The notes: a model not told the origin generated them from the letters alone. Counted from the stretch's first letter, positions 49,701-62,389 are shown. The stretch: 64,000 bases of DNA from Datura wrightii (GCA_035772735.1 JASDFA010000020.1:104188001-104252000); one strand, 5' to 3'. A program made the numbers and translations.

Positions 49701-51227
49701 TGACAAAGCCAGGATCCTTTTCACCCATAAACATCAAACCATCAAAATGAGGAATTGGAGCAACTTTATACTTTCTCATAAATTCAATCCCAAGCATGAG
49801 TTATAATCATTAGGCGGCAACACTGTCACATTATGCGAACTTGACCAGTGTCCTATACTCAGTGGCACGTCCAGCGCCTGTCCAAGACCAGGTTGTGCTG
49901 GTGAGTTTATAGCCTTCATCTTTGTTGCACATTAAGTCACCCTCAACCCGTATTCCTTGACTGTCTTGGTCGACGTATGAGTAGCACCTGTATCAACCAT
50001 AGTTACTACTGGTCTGTCCCCAATCATGACTTCCACATACATCAGATTGGAGTAAGCGTCCGTCAAGTCTTCCACAGAATCTGCAGCATTTACAAGAGCA
50101 ACTAAATCAGCGGCATCATCTTCTTCTTCATCAACCTGTTCTACCACGTTTGCCACCAACGTGTTTAGCAACTTCAGCGGGTTGATATAGGCAGCAACTT
50201 CCCCCTTTTTTGCCACACTCTCTTCTTCAGCAAGAAGAGCATTCACCTAGGCTTTAGTGGGACAGTTTCTTGCCTGATGCCCTGGTTTTAGGCACGTCCA
50301 GCAGACCTTCTCACTCACCGGCCTGTCATTTTTTTATGAAGCAGCCACAACTTTTCCCTTGCCTTTGTCATTTCCCTCAGATTTTTTATGATCCTTCTTC
50401 CAGTCTTTCCCCTTCTCCCTTTTCTTTGTGCTAGACGTAGGAGTAGGGTCAGAAAGCACACTGTTGGGATGAAAATCGATCAAAGCATTAGCAGCCGCAA
50501 TTACACTCGGCAGATCTTGCACTTTCTGCCGACGCAACTCATTCTGCGCCCAGCCTTGCATCCCAGAAATGAAGTTATGAAACTTGCCCTTGTCTGACAT
50601 ATTTTGGATGTCCAGCAACAAGGAAGAAAAGTCCTTCACATACTCACGAATTTAACCAACCTATCTCAAGCGTTTCAGCCTGTCCCTAGCAACCCAAGAC
50701 GAATTGCTAGGCAGAAATTTGTCTCTTAGTGCCTCCCACAACTGCGCCCATGTCTCAACCTTGGGCCTGCCTACGCTAACATCATCAGCTCTTTTGGTGC
50801 GCCACCACAGAATCGCATCCCCTCTGAAATAGCAAACTGCCATCTTCAACTTGTCATTTTCAGGATACATGAGCAGAAGTAAAATAATGTTCCATGTACC
50901 ATAAAAAATTTTCAAGTTCCTTGGCGCCCTGAATCCCATCAAACGACTTTGGTTCTGGGATTTTGATCTTGGCAGCATGCTTCTCGCCAACCCGGAAGAA
51001 TTGGTTACTGCCTTGTGGAGCACCATCAGCTCCACGTTAAGATCATCATTTTCTTTGACCAGTTCCTCAAACTTGGCAGCGCTTGCCTTCCGAAAATTGA
51101 GAAAATCAGATAATTAGCCATCAACCTGCTCATGGTAGTGACGCAGTTCCAAGTTGAGACCATTGATCTATGACAGCATGCCCACCAGATCGCTTGTATC
51201 TTCAGTGATTCCCACGAGCAAATCCAT
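46741..51227 (-). pseudogene. Family A gag-pol, near full length, decayed
   Basis: Gag starts at ATG 51227. Domains going left: gag (51227-50260) with DKFLPSNSSWVARDRLKRLR; zinc knuckle near 50285, damaged (CLKPGHQARNC in place of CQKPGHQARNC); protease DTGATHT intact near 49985; RT (49343-48810) with KLDLRSGFWQVRIAEGD and YLDD near 49035; RNase H (48849-48442); RNase H end and integrase zinc domain (48441-47974); then 367 open codons (47955-46852) covering the integrase core (VVDRFSKYG, SDRDGRYTGHFW, NHLLEEYLRHY) to the chromodomain start. Breaks: TGA 48442-48444, stop near 49430 with loss of about 100 bp around 49447, frame change near 49800, stop near 50249, stop at 50334. The PPT and LTR follow directly. 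Confidence 0.92.
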
Positions 51228-51246
51228 TGGGTTTGTCTTTCGATAA

Positions 51247-54200
51247 TTTGATGGCAAGCGTATGATAGCAATGGTGGATATCTGAGCTACTCATACGTTT
51301 GTTAATGACAAAGTTTCTTCCAAGAATGGGCTGAAGCTGAGGAAGTGCCCATCGTATGTCCAAACTGTAAATGCCAAAGCACAAACGATTGTGGGAATGG
51401 CATTTGATGTTTCCATGGTCCTTGGAGAGTGGACTGGAAAGCATAATTTGATGGTGATGCCGCTGGGAGACTTTGAATTGATAATTGGAGTTGATTTCTT
51501 GAAGAAGTATCGGTTTGTTCCATTCCCTCATTTAGATGGGTTGATGCTGATGGGCGAGAAGATACCGAGTTTCATAAAGGCTATTCATCCTTATGGAGAA
51601 GCTGAGAAAGTGAAGAAGTACAAGACACGTATTATTCCTGCTATTAGTTTTAAGAAAGGTTTGATGAAGGGAGATCAAACCTTTCTTGCTGCCATGGTTG
51701 AGATCAAACCGGATGTGAAGGTTGAGGTGCTCAATTCTGTTGCAGAATTTCTGAAAGAGTATGCTGATGTGATGCCCCCTGAGTTGCCTAAGATGCTGCC
51801 ACCAAGAACGGATATTGATCACAAGATAGAGTTGCTGTTAGGATCAGTTGCCCCTACCCAGGCTCCTTATCGGATGGCTCCTAAGGAGTTGGCTGAATTA
51901 TGCAAACAATTTTATGAGTTGCTGGATGCCGGACTAATTCAGCCTTCAAAGGCTCCATATGGTGCTCCTGTTTTGTTCCAAAAGAAGCAGGACGGATCCT
52001 TGAGGATGTGCATGGACTATGGGGCATTGAACAAAGTGACTTTGAAGAACAAATATCCGGTGCCTCTGATGCAAGACTTGATGGACAGGCTGAGCAAGGC
52101 ATGCTGGTTTACTAAGCTGGATCTTAGGTCTGGTTATTGGCAGGTTAGAATAGTAGAGGGTGATGAGCCTAAAACTACTTGTGTAACTAGGTATGACTCA
52201 TATGAGTTTCTTGTAATATCGTTTGGGCTGACTAACGCCCCGACCACTTTCTGTAATTTAATGAATGACGTGTTGTTTGAGTATCTTTATTATTTTGTTG
52301 TAGTTTACTTAGACGACATTGTTATTTATAGTTGCTCTCTTGATGAACACTTGATGCATTTGAGCAAGGTGTTGTCTCGTTTGAGGTAGTACAAACTCTA
52401 TGTGAAGATGGAGAAGTGTGAATTTGCTCAAAAAGAAATCAAGTTCCTTGGGCACTTGGTGAGTCAGAATCAAGTGCGGATGGACCCAAAGAAGGTACAG
52501 GCAATCGCGGATTGGTAGGCACCCAATGGCGTGAAAGAGTTGCGGTCATTTTTAGGGCTGGCTAATTATTACCGCAAGTTCATTTTAGGCTATTCCAAGA
52601 AGACAGCCGCCTTAACAGATTTTCTGAAGAAAGATGTTAAGTGGGCGTGGTCCGAGAAGTGTGAAGCTGCATTCCGATTGTTGAAGGAAGCAGTAGCATC
52701 GGAGCCTATCTTAAAGCTGCCTGATTTCGAGTTGCCATTTGAGGTGCATACAGATGCATCTGAAAAGGCTGTTGGAGGTGTTCTTGTGCAGGAAGGTCAT
52801 CCAGTTTCCTATGAAAGCAGGAAATTGAATGAAGCTGAGCAGCGGTATTCGACTCACAAAAAGGAGATGGTTTCTTTGTGCATTGCTTGCAGATATGGAG
52901 AGTGTATTTGCTAGGCACACGCTTTGTGGTGCAGACAGATAATGTGGCTAATACATTCTTCAAGACATAATGCAAGCTAAGTCCGAAGCAAGCACGTTGG
53001 CAGGAATTCCTGGCAGAGTATGATTTCGTGTGGGAACATAAGCTGGGAAGGCACAATCAAGTTTCTGACGCCTTGAGCCGGAAAGAGGTACTTGCTGTTG
53101 TGTTTTAAATTTCTAGACTTGAAACTGATTTTATTGATAAAATAAGAATTTGTGCTGCTAATGACTCATTATATGTGAAATGGATGGGTCAAGTGAAAGA
53201 AGGGATAGTTAGGAGGTACTGGATCGAGGACGATCTTCTTTATTTCAAAGGGGGGAGGATCGTCGTACCTCAAGGTGGTGGACTGCGTAGAGAACTGATG
53301 AAAGAGGCGCATGACACTACATGGGCTGGTCATGCGGGTGTGGAGCGGATGTTAGCCCTGCTATCCCGTGTATATTATTGTCCAAAGATGGAAGACGATG
53401 TTGAAGCTTACGTGAAGACTTGTCTAATGTGCCCGTTAGATAAATCTGAGCGCAAGAAGGAAGTAGGTTTGTTGCAGCCTCTTCCGATTTCTGAATGGCC
53501 ATGGATGTCCGTGTCAATGGACTTTATTTCTGGGTTTCCGAAAGTGGACGGTAAGGCATATATTATGGCGGTTGTAGATAGGTTTTCAAAGTACTCTATT
53601 TTTATTGCTGCGCCAATTGTTTGTTCGTCCAAAGTAGCTGCTGATTTATTTTATAGACATGTGGTTTAGCTTTTGGTGTGCCAGATGACATTGTGAGTGA
53701 TAGGGATGCTAGTTTCACAGGTCAGTTTTGGACAGCTTTGTTCAACATGATGGGGATCGATATGAAATTCTCGACAACGAATCACCCTCGAACATATGGC
53801 CAAAAAGAGAGAATTAATCACTTGGTGGAGGAATATCTCAGGCATTTTGTGACTGTGAGCCAGAGGAATTGGGTAGACTTATTGGATACGACAATGTTTT
53901 TCTAAAATCTGCATAAGTCTTCAGCAACCGAAATGAGTCCGTTTGAATTAGTCGTCGGGATACAACCTTTGACACCGCTGGATGTCGCAAAGCAGAAGCA
54001 TCAAGGGAAATGCCCGACGGCTTACAATTATGCAAGGGACAAGCATGAGATGCTTGCAGAGGCGCAAGACAGTTTGCGCAAGGCCCAGAGTCGCATGAAG
54101 AAATATGCTGATCAACATAGACGCCCGTTGGAATTCAAGGTGGGTGACAAGGTGCTGCTCAAACTCACACCGCATATTTGGAAACAAATTGTGAGTAAAC

Positions 54201-54590
54201 GAGGCATAGGGGATTGATTCCCAAATATGATGGCCCATTCGAGGTGGTGCAGAACTAAGCTGAAGTTGCCGGAGAGGTTGAAAATTCATCCTACTTTCCA
54301 TTTTAGGTTTTTGAAGCCTTATTTTTCAGATCATGCAGATCCGGACAGGCACAAAGTCAAGAGGGCTCATCCTGTGGTGCACACACAGTTTGAAGAGGAG
54401 ATTGAACAGGTGTTGGATCACCGGGTGCTAGGCATGAGCAAGACGAACAGGCGGAAAAAATTCTTGTTTCATTAGAAAGGCAAGTCCGTGGCGGACGCAA
54501 CTTGGGAGAAGTGTTCAAAACTATGGCAGTTCGAGAAGCAGCTGGAGGACTATCTTAAGATGGCCTGGACGAGGACGTCGAGTTCAACTA
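51247..54590 (+). pseudogene. Family B pol, decayed (protease to chromodomain)
   Basis: The protease start (51265-51300) carries a stop where DTG should be (GGATATCTGAGC). A block of 332 open codons (51391-52389) then covers the protease C-terminus, linker and RT up to YLDD (near 52310). TAG at 52387 and TAG at 52516 break the thumb region. RNase H (52531-52914), integrase zinc domain and core (53175-53669) and chromodomain (to about 54590) follow. The lesion at 53667 is shared with the other plus-strand B copies. About 14 bases are lost near 54255 (the GTVAYK segment). In the zinc domain the last CVCQL reads CLMCPL, keeping both Cys. Confidence 0.88.
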
Positions 54591-54684
54591 GTGGGGGTGG
54601 TTTGTTAGACCCTAAAGCTGGAACTTGACAAATATCGGCAGTGGCATGCCAAGGAGGCACTATCTTGGCATGGCAACATGATCG
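54591..54684 (+). repeat. Family B polypurine tract and U3 stub at the palindrome centre
   Basis: GTGGGGGTGGTT is followed by TGTTAGACCC at 54603, then about 82 bp to the turn-around into inverted B integrase (CCCCATCATGTTGAAC). It is nearly identical to 38507-38603, so both units share one turn-around point. Confidence 0.7.
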
Positions 54685-57190
54685 GTCCCCATCATGTTGA
54701 ACAAAGCTGTTCAAAACTGACCTGTAAATCTAGCATCCCTATCACTCACAGTGTCATCTGGCACACCAAACAGCTTAACCACATGTCTATAAAATAAATC
54801 AGCAACTATTTCAGACGAACAAACAATTGGGGCAGTAATAAAAATAGAGTACTTTGAAAACCTGTCTACAACCACCATAATAGATGCCTTATCGTACACC
54901 TTTGGAAACCCAAAAATCAAGTCCATTGACACGGACATCCATGGCCGTTCAGGAATCAGAAGAGGCTGCAACAAACCTGCTTCCTTCTTGTGCTCAGATT
55001 TGTCTAACTATCACACTAGACAAGTCTTCACGTAAGCTTCAACATCGTCTTCCATCTTTGGCCAATAATATACACGGGATAGCAAGGCTAACATCCGCAC
55101 CACACCTAGATGACCAGCCCATATAGTGTCATGCGCCTCTTTCATCAGTTCTCTACGCAGTCCACCACCTTGAGGTACGACGATCCTCCCCCCTTTGAAA
55201 TAAAGAAGATCGTCCTCGATCGAGTACCTCCTAACTATCCCTTCTTTCACTTGACTCATCCATTTCACATATAATGAGTCATTAGCAGCACAAATTCTGA
55301 TTTTATCAATAAAATTAGTTTCAAGTCTAGAAATTCAAAACACAGCAGCAAGTACCTCTTTCCGGTTCAAGGCGTCAGCAACTTGATTGTACCTTCCCGG
55401 CTTACGTTCCCACATGAAATCATACTCTGCCAGGAATTCCTGCCAATGTGCTTGCTTCGAACTTAGCTTGCATTGAGTCTTGAAGATTGTATTAGCCACA
55501 TTATCTGTCTGCACCACAAAGCGTGTGCCTAGCAAATACACTCTCCATGTCTGCAAGCAATACACAACAGCAACCATCTCCTTTTCGTGAGTCGAATACC
55601 GCTGCTCAGCTTCATTTAATTTCCTGCTTTCATAGGAAACTGGATGCCCTTCGTGCATAAGAACACCTCCAACAGCCTTGTCAGATGCATTTGTATGCAC
55701 CTCAAATGGCAACTCGAAATCAGGCAGCTTTAAGATAAGTTCTGATGCTACTGCTTCCTTCAACAATCGGAATGCAGCTTCACACTTCTCGGACCATGCC
55801 CACTTAACATCTTTCTTCAGAAAATCTGTTAAGGCGGCTACCCTCTTGGAATAGCCTGAAATGAACTTGCGGTAATGATTAGCCAGCCCTAAAATGACCG
55901 CAACTCTTTAACGCCACTGGGTGCCTGCCAATCCACGATTGCCTGCACCTTCTTTGAGTCCATCCACACTTGATTCTGACTCACCAAGTGCCTAAGGAAC
56001 TTGATTTATTTTTGAGCAAATTCACACTTCTCCATCTCCACATAGAGTTTGTACTACCTCAAACGAGACAGCACCTTGCTCAAATGCATCAAGTGTTCAT
56101 TAAGAGAGCAACTATAAATAACAATGTCGTCTAAGTAAACTACAACAAAATAATAAAGATACTCAAACAACACGTCATTCATTAAATTACAGAAAGTGGT
56201 CGGGGCATTAGTCAGCCCAAACGGCATTACAAGAAACTCATATGAGCCATACCTAGTTACACAAGTAGCTTTAGGCTCATCACCCTCTGCTATTTTAACC
56301 TGCCAATAACCAGACCTAAGATCCAGCTTAGTAAACCAGCATGCCTTGCTTAGCCTGTCCATCAAGTCTTGCACCAGTGGCACCGGATATTTGTTCTTCA
56401 CAGTCACTTTGTTCAATTCCCTATAGTCCACGCACATCCTCAAGGATCCGTCCTGCTTCTTTTAGAACAAAACAGGAGCACCATACGGAGCCTTTGAAGG
56501 CTGAATTAGTCCGACATCCAGCAACTCATTCAATTGTTTGTGCAATTTAGCCAACTCCTTAGGAGCCATCCGATAAGGAGCCTGGGCAGGGGCAACTAAT
56601 CCTAGCAGCAACTCTATCTTGTGATCAATATCTCTTCTTGGTGGCAGCATCTTAGGCAACTCAGGGTGCATCACATCAGCATACTCTTTCAGCAATTCTG
56701 CAACAGAATCGAGCACCTCAACCTTCACATCTGTTTTGATCTCAACCATGGCAGCAAGAAAGGTTTGATCTCCCTTCTTCAATCCTTTTTCGACACTAAT
56801 AGCAGAAATAATAGGTGTCTTGTACTTCTTCACTTTCTCAACTTCTCCATAAGGATGAACAACCTTGATGAAACTCGGTATCTTCTCATCCATCAGCATC
56901 AACCCATCCAAATGAGGGAAAGGAACAAACTGATACTTCTTCAAAAAATCAACTCCAAGTATCAATTCAAAGTCTCCCAGGGGCATCACCATCAAATTAT
57001 GCTTTCCAGTCCACTCTCCAAGGACCATGGAAACATCATATGCCATTCCCACAATCGCTTATGCATTAACAGTTTGGACATACGATGCACACTTCCTCAG
57101 CTTCAGCGCATTCTTGGCAGCAACTTTGTCATTAACAAACATATGAGTAGCTCCGGTATCCACCATTTCTATCATACAGTTTCCATCAAA
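54685..57190 (-). pseudogene. Family B pol, inverted arm, truncated in integrase
   Basis: From the right: protease start (57190, with EMVDTGATHMFV-like sequence keeping DTG near 57160), linker (57052-56462), RT (56443-56054) with MCVDYRELNKVTVKNKYP and YLDD near 56130, RNase H (about 55860-55500), integrase zinc domain (55268-55011) and core to RFTGQF at 54711. Breaks: stop near 56463, TAG near 56055, frame change near 55890, stop near 55009. Around 56050-56170 it carries the plus-strand B variants (YLYYF, Cys in YSCSL, the TAG), while elsewhere it looks like the other inverted B copy. Confidence 0.88.
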
Positions 57191-57199
57191 TTATTGAAA

Positions 57200-60100
57200 G
57201 ACAAACCCAACAGATTTGCTGGTGGGAATCACTGAAGACACAAGGTGGTCGTGCTGTCATAGATCCATGGTCTCAACTCGGAACTGGGTCACTAGCGTGA
57301 GCAGGTTGATGGAAAATTTTATGATTTTCTCAATTTTTGAGAGGCAAGTGCTGCGAAGTTTGAGGAACTGGCCAAAGAAAATGAAGATCTTAAGGCGGAG
57401 GTGATGGTGCTCCACAAGGCAGTAGCCAATTCTGGCCGGGTTGTCGAGGAGCATGCGGCCAAGATTAAAATCCCAGAACCAAAGCCATTTGATGGGATTC
57501 AAGGCACCAAGGAACTTGAAATTTTTTTGTGGGACATGGAACATTATTTTACTTCTGCTCATGTTCCTGAAAATGACAAGTTGACGATGGCAGTTCGCTA
57601 TTTTAGAGGGGATGTGATTCTGTGGTGGTGCACCAAAAGTGCTGATGATGTTAGCGCAGGCAGGCCCAAGGTTGAGACATGGGCGCAGTTGCGAGAGGCA
57701 CTAAGAGACAAATTTCTGCCTAGCAATTCGTCTTGGGCTGCTAGGGAAAGGCTGAAATGCTTGAGATAGGTTGGTTCAATTCATGAGTATGTGAAGGACT
57801 TTTATTCCTTGTTGCTGGACATCCAAAATATGTCAGACGAGGAAAAGTGGCATAACTTCATTTCTGGGATGCAAGGCTGGGCGCAGAATGAGTTGCATCG
57901 GCAAAAAGTGCAAGATCTACCGAGTGCAATTGCGGCTGTTGATGTTTGATCGATTTTCATTCAAAAGTGTGCTTTGTGACCCTACTCCGACGGCTAGGGC
58001 AAAGAAAAGGGAGAATGGGAAAGACTAGAAGAAGGATCATTGAAAATCCGAGGGAAATGACAAAGGCAAGGGAAAAGTTGTGGCTGCTTCATCCAAAAAT
58101 GACAGGTCGGCGAGTGAGAAGGTCTACTAGACGTGCCAAAAGCCAGGGCATCAGGCACGAAACTATCCCAATCAAGCCAAGGTGAATGCACCTCTTGCTG
58201 AAGAAGAGAGTGTGGCGAAAAAGGGGGAAGTTGCTGAACACGTTGGTGGCAAACGTGGCAGAGCAGCTTGATGAAGAAGAAGAAGATGTCGCTGATTTAG
58301 TTGCTCTTGTGAATGCTGCAGATTCTATGGAATACTTGACGGATGCTTAGTCCAATCTGATGTATGTGGAAGTCATGATTGGGGACTGACCGGTACTCAT
58401 ACGTTTGTTGCGACCAAGACAGTCAAGGAATACGGGCTGAGGGTGACTTAATGTGCAACAAAGATGAAGGCTATAAACTCACCAGCACAACCTAGTCTTG
58501 GACAGGCGCTGGACGTGCCGCTGAGTATAGGACACTGGTCAGGTTTGCATAATTTGACAGTGCTGCCGCTTGATGATTTTAATCTCATGCTTGGGATTGA
58601 TTTTATGAGGAAGTATAAAGTTTCTCCAATTCCTCATCTTGATGGTTTGATGTTTATGGGTGAAACAAATCTTGGCTTTGTCAAGGGGATCAACCCATGT
58701 GAAGCAAGCAGTAGTAATTTAAAGAACATAGGGATTGCTGAGTTGGTGTCGGCTGCTGCATTTGACAAAGGCTTGAAGAGTAGTGAGACTGCTTACCTTG
58801 CTGCCTTGGTGGAAGTCAATCCAGATTTGCAGATGGAAGTCTCTGATGATGTTGCAGAGTTGCTAGGAAAGTTCAAAGATTTGATGCCGCCTGAACTGCC
58901 TAGATAGTTGCCGCCGAGGAAGGAAATAGACCACAAAATTGAGTTGCTGCCAGGGTCTGTGCCTCCAGCACGCCGTCCTTACCATATGTCTCGTTTGGAA
59001 TTGGCTGAATTAAGGAAGCAGATTGATGAACCGCTTGCAGTTGGCCTCATCCAGCCTTCGAAGGCTCCATTTGGCGCACCAGTCCTTTTCCAAAAGAAGC
59101 AGGATGGCTCTTTAAGGATGTGTGTGGATTATAGGGCGCTGAATAAGGTAACCGTTAAGAACAAGTACTCGTTGCCGCTGATCCAAGATTTACTTGATAC
59201 GCTGTCTATGGCTAGTTTCTTTAGTAAGTTAGACTTGAGGTGGGGCTATTGGCAGGTTCGCATAGCCGAGGGGGATGCCCCAAAGACCACTTGTGTAACT
59301 AGATACGGTAGCTTTGAATTCCTTGTAACATCGTTTGGGCTGACTAATGCCTCGCTACCTTTTGCAACTTAATGAATAATGTTCTTTATGACTATCTTGA
59401 TGACTTTGTAGTTGTATACTTAGATGACATAGTCATTTATAGTAGGTCTATTAAAGATCATTTGCTGCATTTAGAGAATGTGTTGCAACACCTTAGAGAT
59501 TTCCAACTCTATGTGAAAATGGAAATGTGTGAGTTTGCTCAACGGGAGATCAAATTCTTGGGACACTTGGTTAGTAAAAACCAGGTCCGAATGGATCCCA
59601 AAAAGGTGCAGGCTATTGTTGATTGGAAGGCACCAAGCGGGGTAAAAGAATTGAGATCGTTTTTGGGTTTTGCAAACTACTACCAGAAATTTATTGCTGG
59701 CTATTCTAGGAACGCAGCCCCATTGAAAAATTTGCTGAAGAAAAATGTCAAGTGGACTTGGACAGATGAATGTGCAAAGGCTTTCACTGCCTTGAAGGAG
59801 GCCATAGCATTCGAGCGAATCCTAAGGTAGCTAGATTTTTATATGTCGTTTGAGGTCCACACTAATGCATCAGATTTTGCTGTTGGCGCTGTGCTGGTCC
59901 AAGAAAGTCATCCGGTAGCATTTGAGAGCAGAAAATTGAATGCCGCGGAGCAATGGTATTCTGTCCATGAGAAGGAAATGGTTGTTGTGATCCATTGCCT
60001 CCAAGTTTGAAGAGTGTACTTGCTTGGAACGAAGTTTATTGTCTGGAAGAACAATGTGGCCAATACTTACTTCAAGACTCAATAGAAATTGAGTCCAAAG

Positions 60101-61697
60101 CGGGCTCGGTGGCAGGAGATGTTGGCTGAATATGACTTCATGTGGGTGCACAAACACGGTAGGGAAAACCAAGTTGCTGATGCGTTGAGTCGCAAAGAGG
60201 TATTTGCTGCTGTTTATTCGCTCACTAGAATTGAATCTGATTTACTTGATACAATTAAACTATGTGCTGCGAGTGATCCATTATATGTGAAGTTGATGGG
60301 TCAAGTGAGGATGGAACTGTTAGGCGGTATAGGATCGAGGACGATCTGCTGCATTTCAAAGGGGGGAGAATCATGTTACCCCAAGGTGAAGGTTTTCGTC
60401 GGACTTTGATGAAGGAGACGCATGATGCTGCTTACGCTGGTCATCCGGGTGTTGAGAGGATGATGACATTGCTATCCCGAAGTTATTTCTGGCCGAAAAT
60501 GGAGGATGACATTGAGGCCTATGTCAAAACTTGTCTTATATGTCAGCTTGACAAGTCTGAACGGAAGAAGGAAGTAGGTTTGCTACAACCTCTACCGGTT
60601 GCTGAACGTCCTTGGGCTTCCATTTCTATGGATTTCATTATCGGATTTCCAAAGATTGATGGTAAGGCGTCAATCATGGTGGTGGTAGACAGATTCTTGA
60701 AGTATGGGGTATTAATTGCTTCTCCAACTCTATGTTCCTCAGAGATAGCTGCTGACTTGTTTCATAAGCATGTGATAAAGTATTTTGGTGTTCCAACCGA
60801 TATCATGAGTGATAGAGATGATCGATTTACTAACTGTTTTTGGACTGCTTTGTTCAAAATGATGGGTACAAGTTTGAAATTCTCGACTGCAAATCATCCA
60901 CAAACTGATGGACAAACCGAAAGAATCAATGATCTGCTTGAGGAGTACTTGAGGCACTATGTGACTGCGAGTCAGAGGAATTGGGTAGAGTTGCTGGATA
61001 GTGCACAATTTTGCTATAACTTGCACAGGTCGTCGGCTACGGAGATGAGTCCTTTCGAGATTGTGTTGGGCAGGCAGTCTGACATGCCACTTGAAGTTGC
61101 TAAGAAAAAATCTCAGGGAAAGTGTCCTGCCGCTTACAGGTATGCCGTGACAAGCAAGAGTTGCTGGCTGAGGCGCAAGGCAGTTTGCGAAAAGCTTCCA
61201 AGTGAATGAAGAAGTATGCTGAAAAGCATCGCGGTGCATTGGACTTTCAGGTTGGTGACAAGGTGTTGCTTAAATTAACACCTCAAATATAGAAGAAGAT
61301 CTGTAGCAAGATGAGACATCGTGGGCTGATTCCAAAGTACGACGGTCCCTTTAAAGTCGTAGAGAAGGTTGGTGCAATGGCTTACCGGTTGAATCTACCG
61401 GAACGGCTGAAGGTGCATCCTACTTTCCATGTGAGTTACTTGAAGCCTCTTCATGAAGATGCTGAGGATCTAGCAAGGGTGACGGCCAGACATGCTCCTC
61501 AAGACGTGAGACAACAGTATGAGGAGACAATTGAGAAGATTCTGGACCACCAGACCTTGGGGCGAAGCAAGAAGAATAGGTAGAATGGAAAGACAAACTC
61601 GATGTGATGCGACTTGGGAAAAGGGGCGTCTTTGTGGCAATTTGAAGACCAGATCAAGGCTCACTTAGATTCTTCCTCATCGAGGACAATGAGCTAA
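57200..61697 (+). pseudogene. Family A gag-pol, plus-strand arm, decayed
   Basis: Gag begins near 57208, where ATG has become ACAG, and runs through LRREALRDKFLPSNSSW-type sequence (57401-57769) and a zinc-knuckle remnant (about 58120-58165; TAG at the Trp position and Tyr for the last Cys). Protease near 58390 has lost about 35 bp including DTG. RT is open in two parts (58464-58907 and 58908-59372), split by TAG 58905-58907, then YLDD near 59421. RNase H is cut by TAG 59828. TGA 60008-60010 lies at the Trp position. The integrase zinc domain to core is one open block of 278 codons (60373-61209) with MDFIIGFPK, SDRDDRFTNCFW and NDLLEEYLRHY. The tail runs to TAA 61695-61697, with the shared TAG near 61289. 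Confidence 0.9.
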
Positions 61698-61700
61698 TCT

Positions 61701-61712
61701 GGTGGGGAAAGT
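61701..61712 (+). other. Polypurine tract, family A (plus strand)
   Basis: GGTGGGGAAAGT, one G changed to A against the other copies, just after the pol stop and one base before TGTTAGCCCC at 61714. Confidence 0.75.
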
Positions 61713-61713
61713 T

Positions 61714-62372
61714 TGTTAGCCCCTTGACTTGATCGTAAGGCCTTGTGCCGAGGACAAGGCAAGGCTTGCGGGTAAATGGGCATGACAAAGCATTTACTTG
61801 ATGGACCTTGGCATGAATCAATGTTGCTGATGGAACCGTGATGACATTATGGTAGACCAACCGGGCATGCGCGGGCGCGGGTCGGCAAGGGCAAGCACGG
61901 GTCGGCGGACTTGGGCATTAGGCAGGTGGCCAAGATGTTAAGTCGACGATGATGAAGGCAAGGCTGATACGGGAAATGGCATGGCATTGTCGTGGCCTAG
62001 AAAGACAACGGGCGGATGTGAGCTAGGCGAGGAGTTTGAAAGGAAACTTGGCAATGGACGGCTGTGCGGAGCAGCCGAGGCAGACATGCGCTGGTACGAA
62101 GACTTGGCGCGGAGACATGGCGCCTAGGCAGGCAAGGGGCGCGCAGGCATGGCGCGAAGCAGGCAACACACGCGCGCACGCGCGCAAGGCATGCACAGCA
62201 TATGCGGGCGGTTGGGCAGTTTCCTAGAATCTGGGCGCCTCTGGCCTAGTCAGTAAGGGCAGTTGTAACTTTCAAATTTTTAATTCGAATTTCCTATAAG
62301 CTGAGGATTTCAACAGAATTTAGGAGGGAATTTCGTAAGCCATGTGGCATGGGGCGTGGGCTAATTTAAAAC
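61714..62372 (+). repeat. Partial family A U3, inverted partner of the neighbouring LTR
   Basis: About 659 bp, ending at the same GCTAATTTAAAA point as 1809 and 46008. The common end point in three copies shows that this truncation predates amplification. The GC-rich, CG-dense core is at 62060-62200. Confidence 0.75.
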
Positions 62373-62373
62373 C

Positions 62374-62387
62374 TGGCTCTGATACCA
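62374..62387 (-). other. Primer binding site, initiator-Met tRNA type
   Basis: The minus strand reads TGGTATCAGAGCCA, a full match to the initiator-Met primer motif, two bases beyond the LTR end. It is the best preserved of the three primer sites. Confidence 0.88.
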
Positions 62388-62389
62388 GT

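Larger units (their letters stand above)
46026..62389 (-). mobile_element. Palindromic gypsy composite unit II (16.4 kb from LTR start to LTR start)
   Basis: Same order as unit I: 5' LTR 62390-63389, PBS 62374-62387, antisense A (61712 down to about 57200), sense B (57190 down to 54685), loop, antisense B (54602 down to 51247), sense A (51227 down to 46741), polypurine tract 46726-46737, 3' LTR 46026-46724. The period of 16364 bp agrees with 16400 bp for unit I. This unit has the more complete A/B junction on its right arm (57190-57300). Confidence 0.8.

Noticed and set aside
62374..62387. Possible tRNA fragment (TGGTATCAGAGC)
   Set aside because: It is the primer binding site next to an LTR end. 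No cloverleaf or anticodon arm is present.
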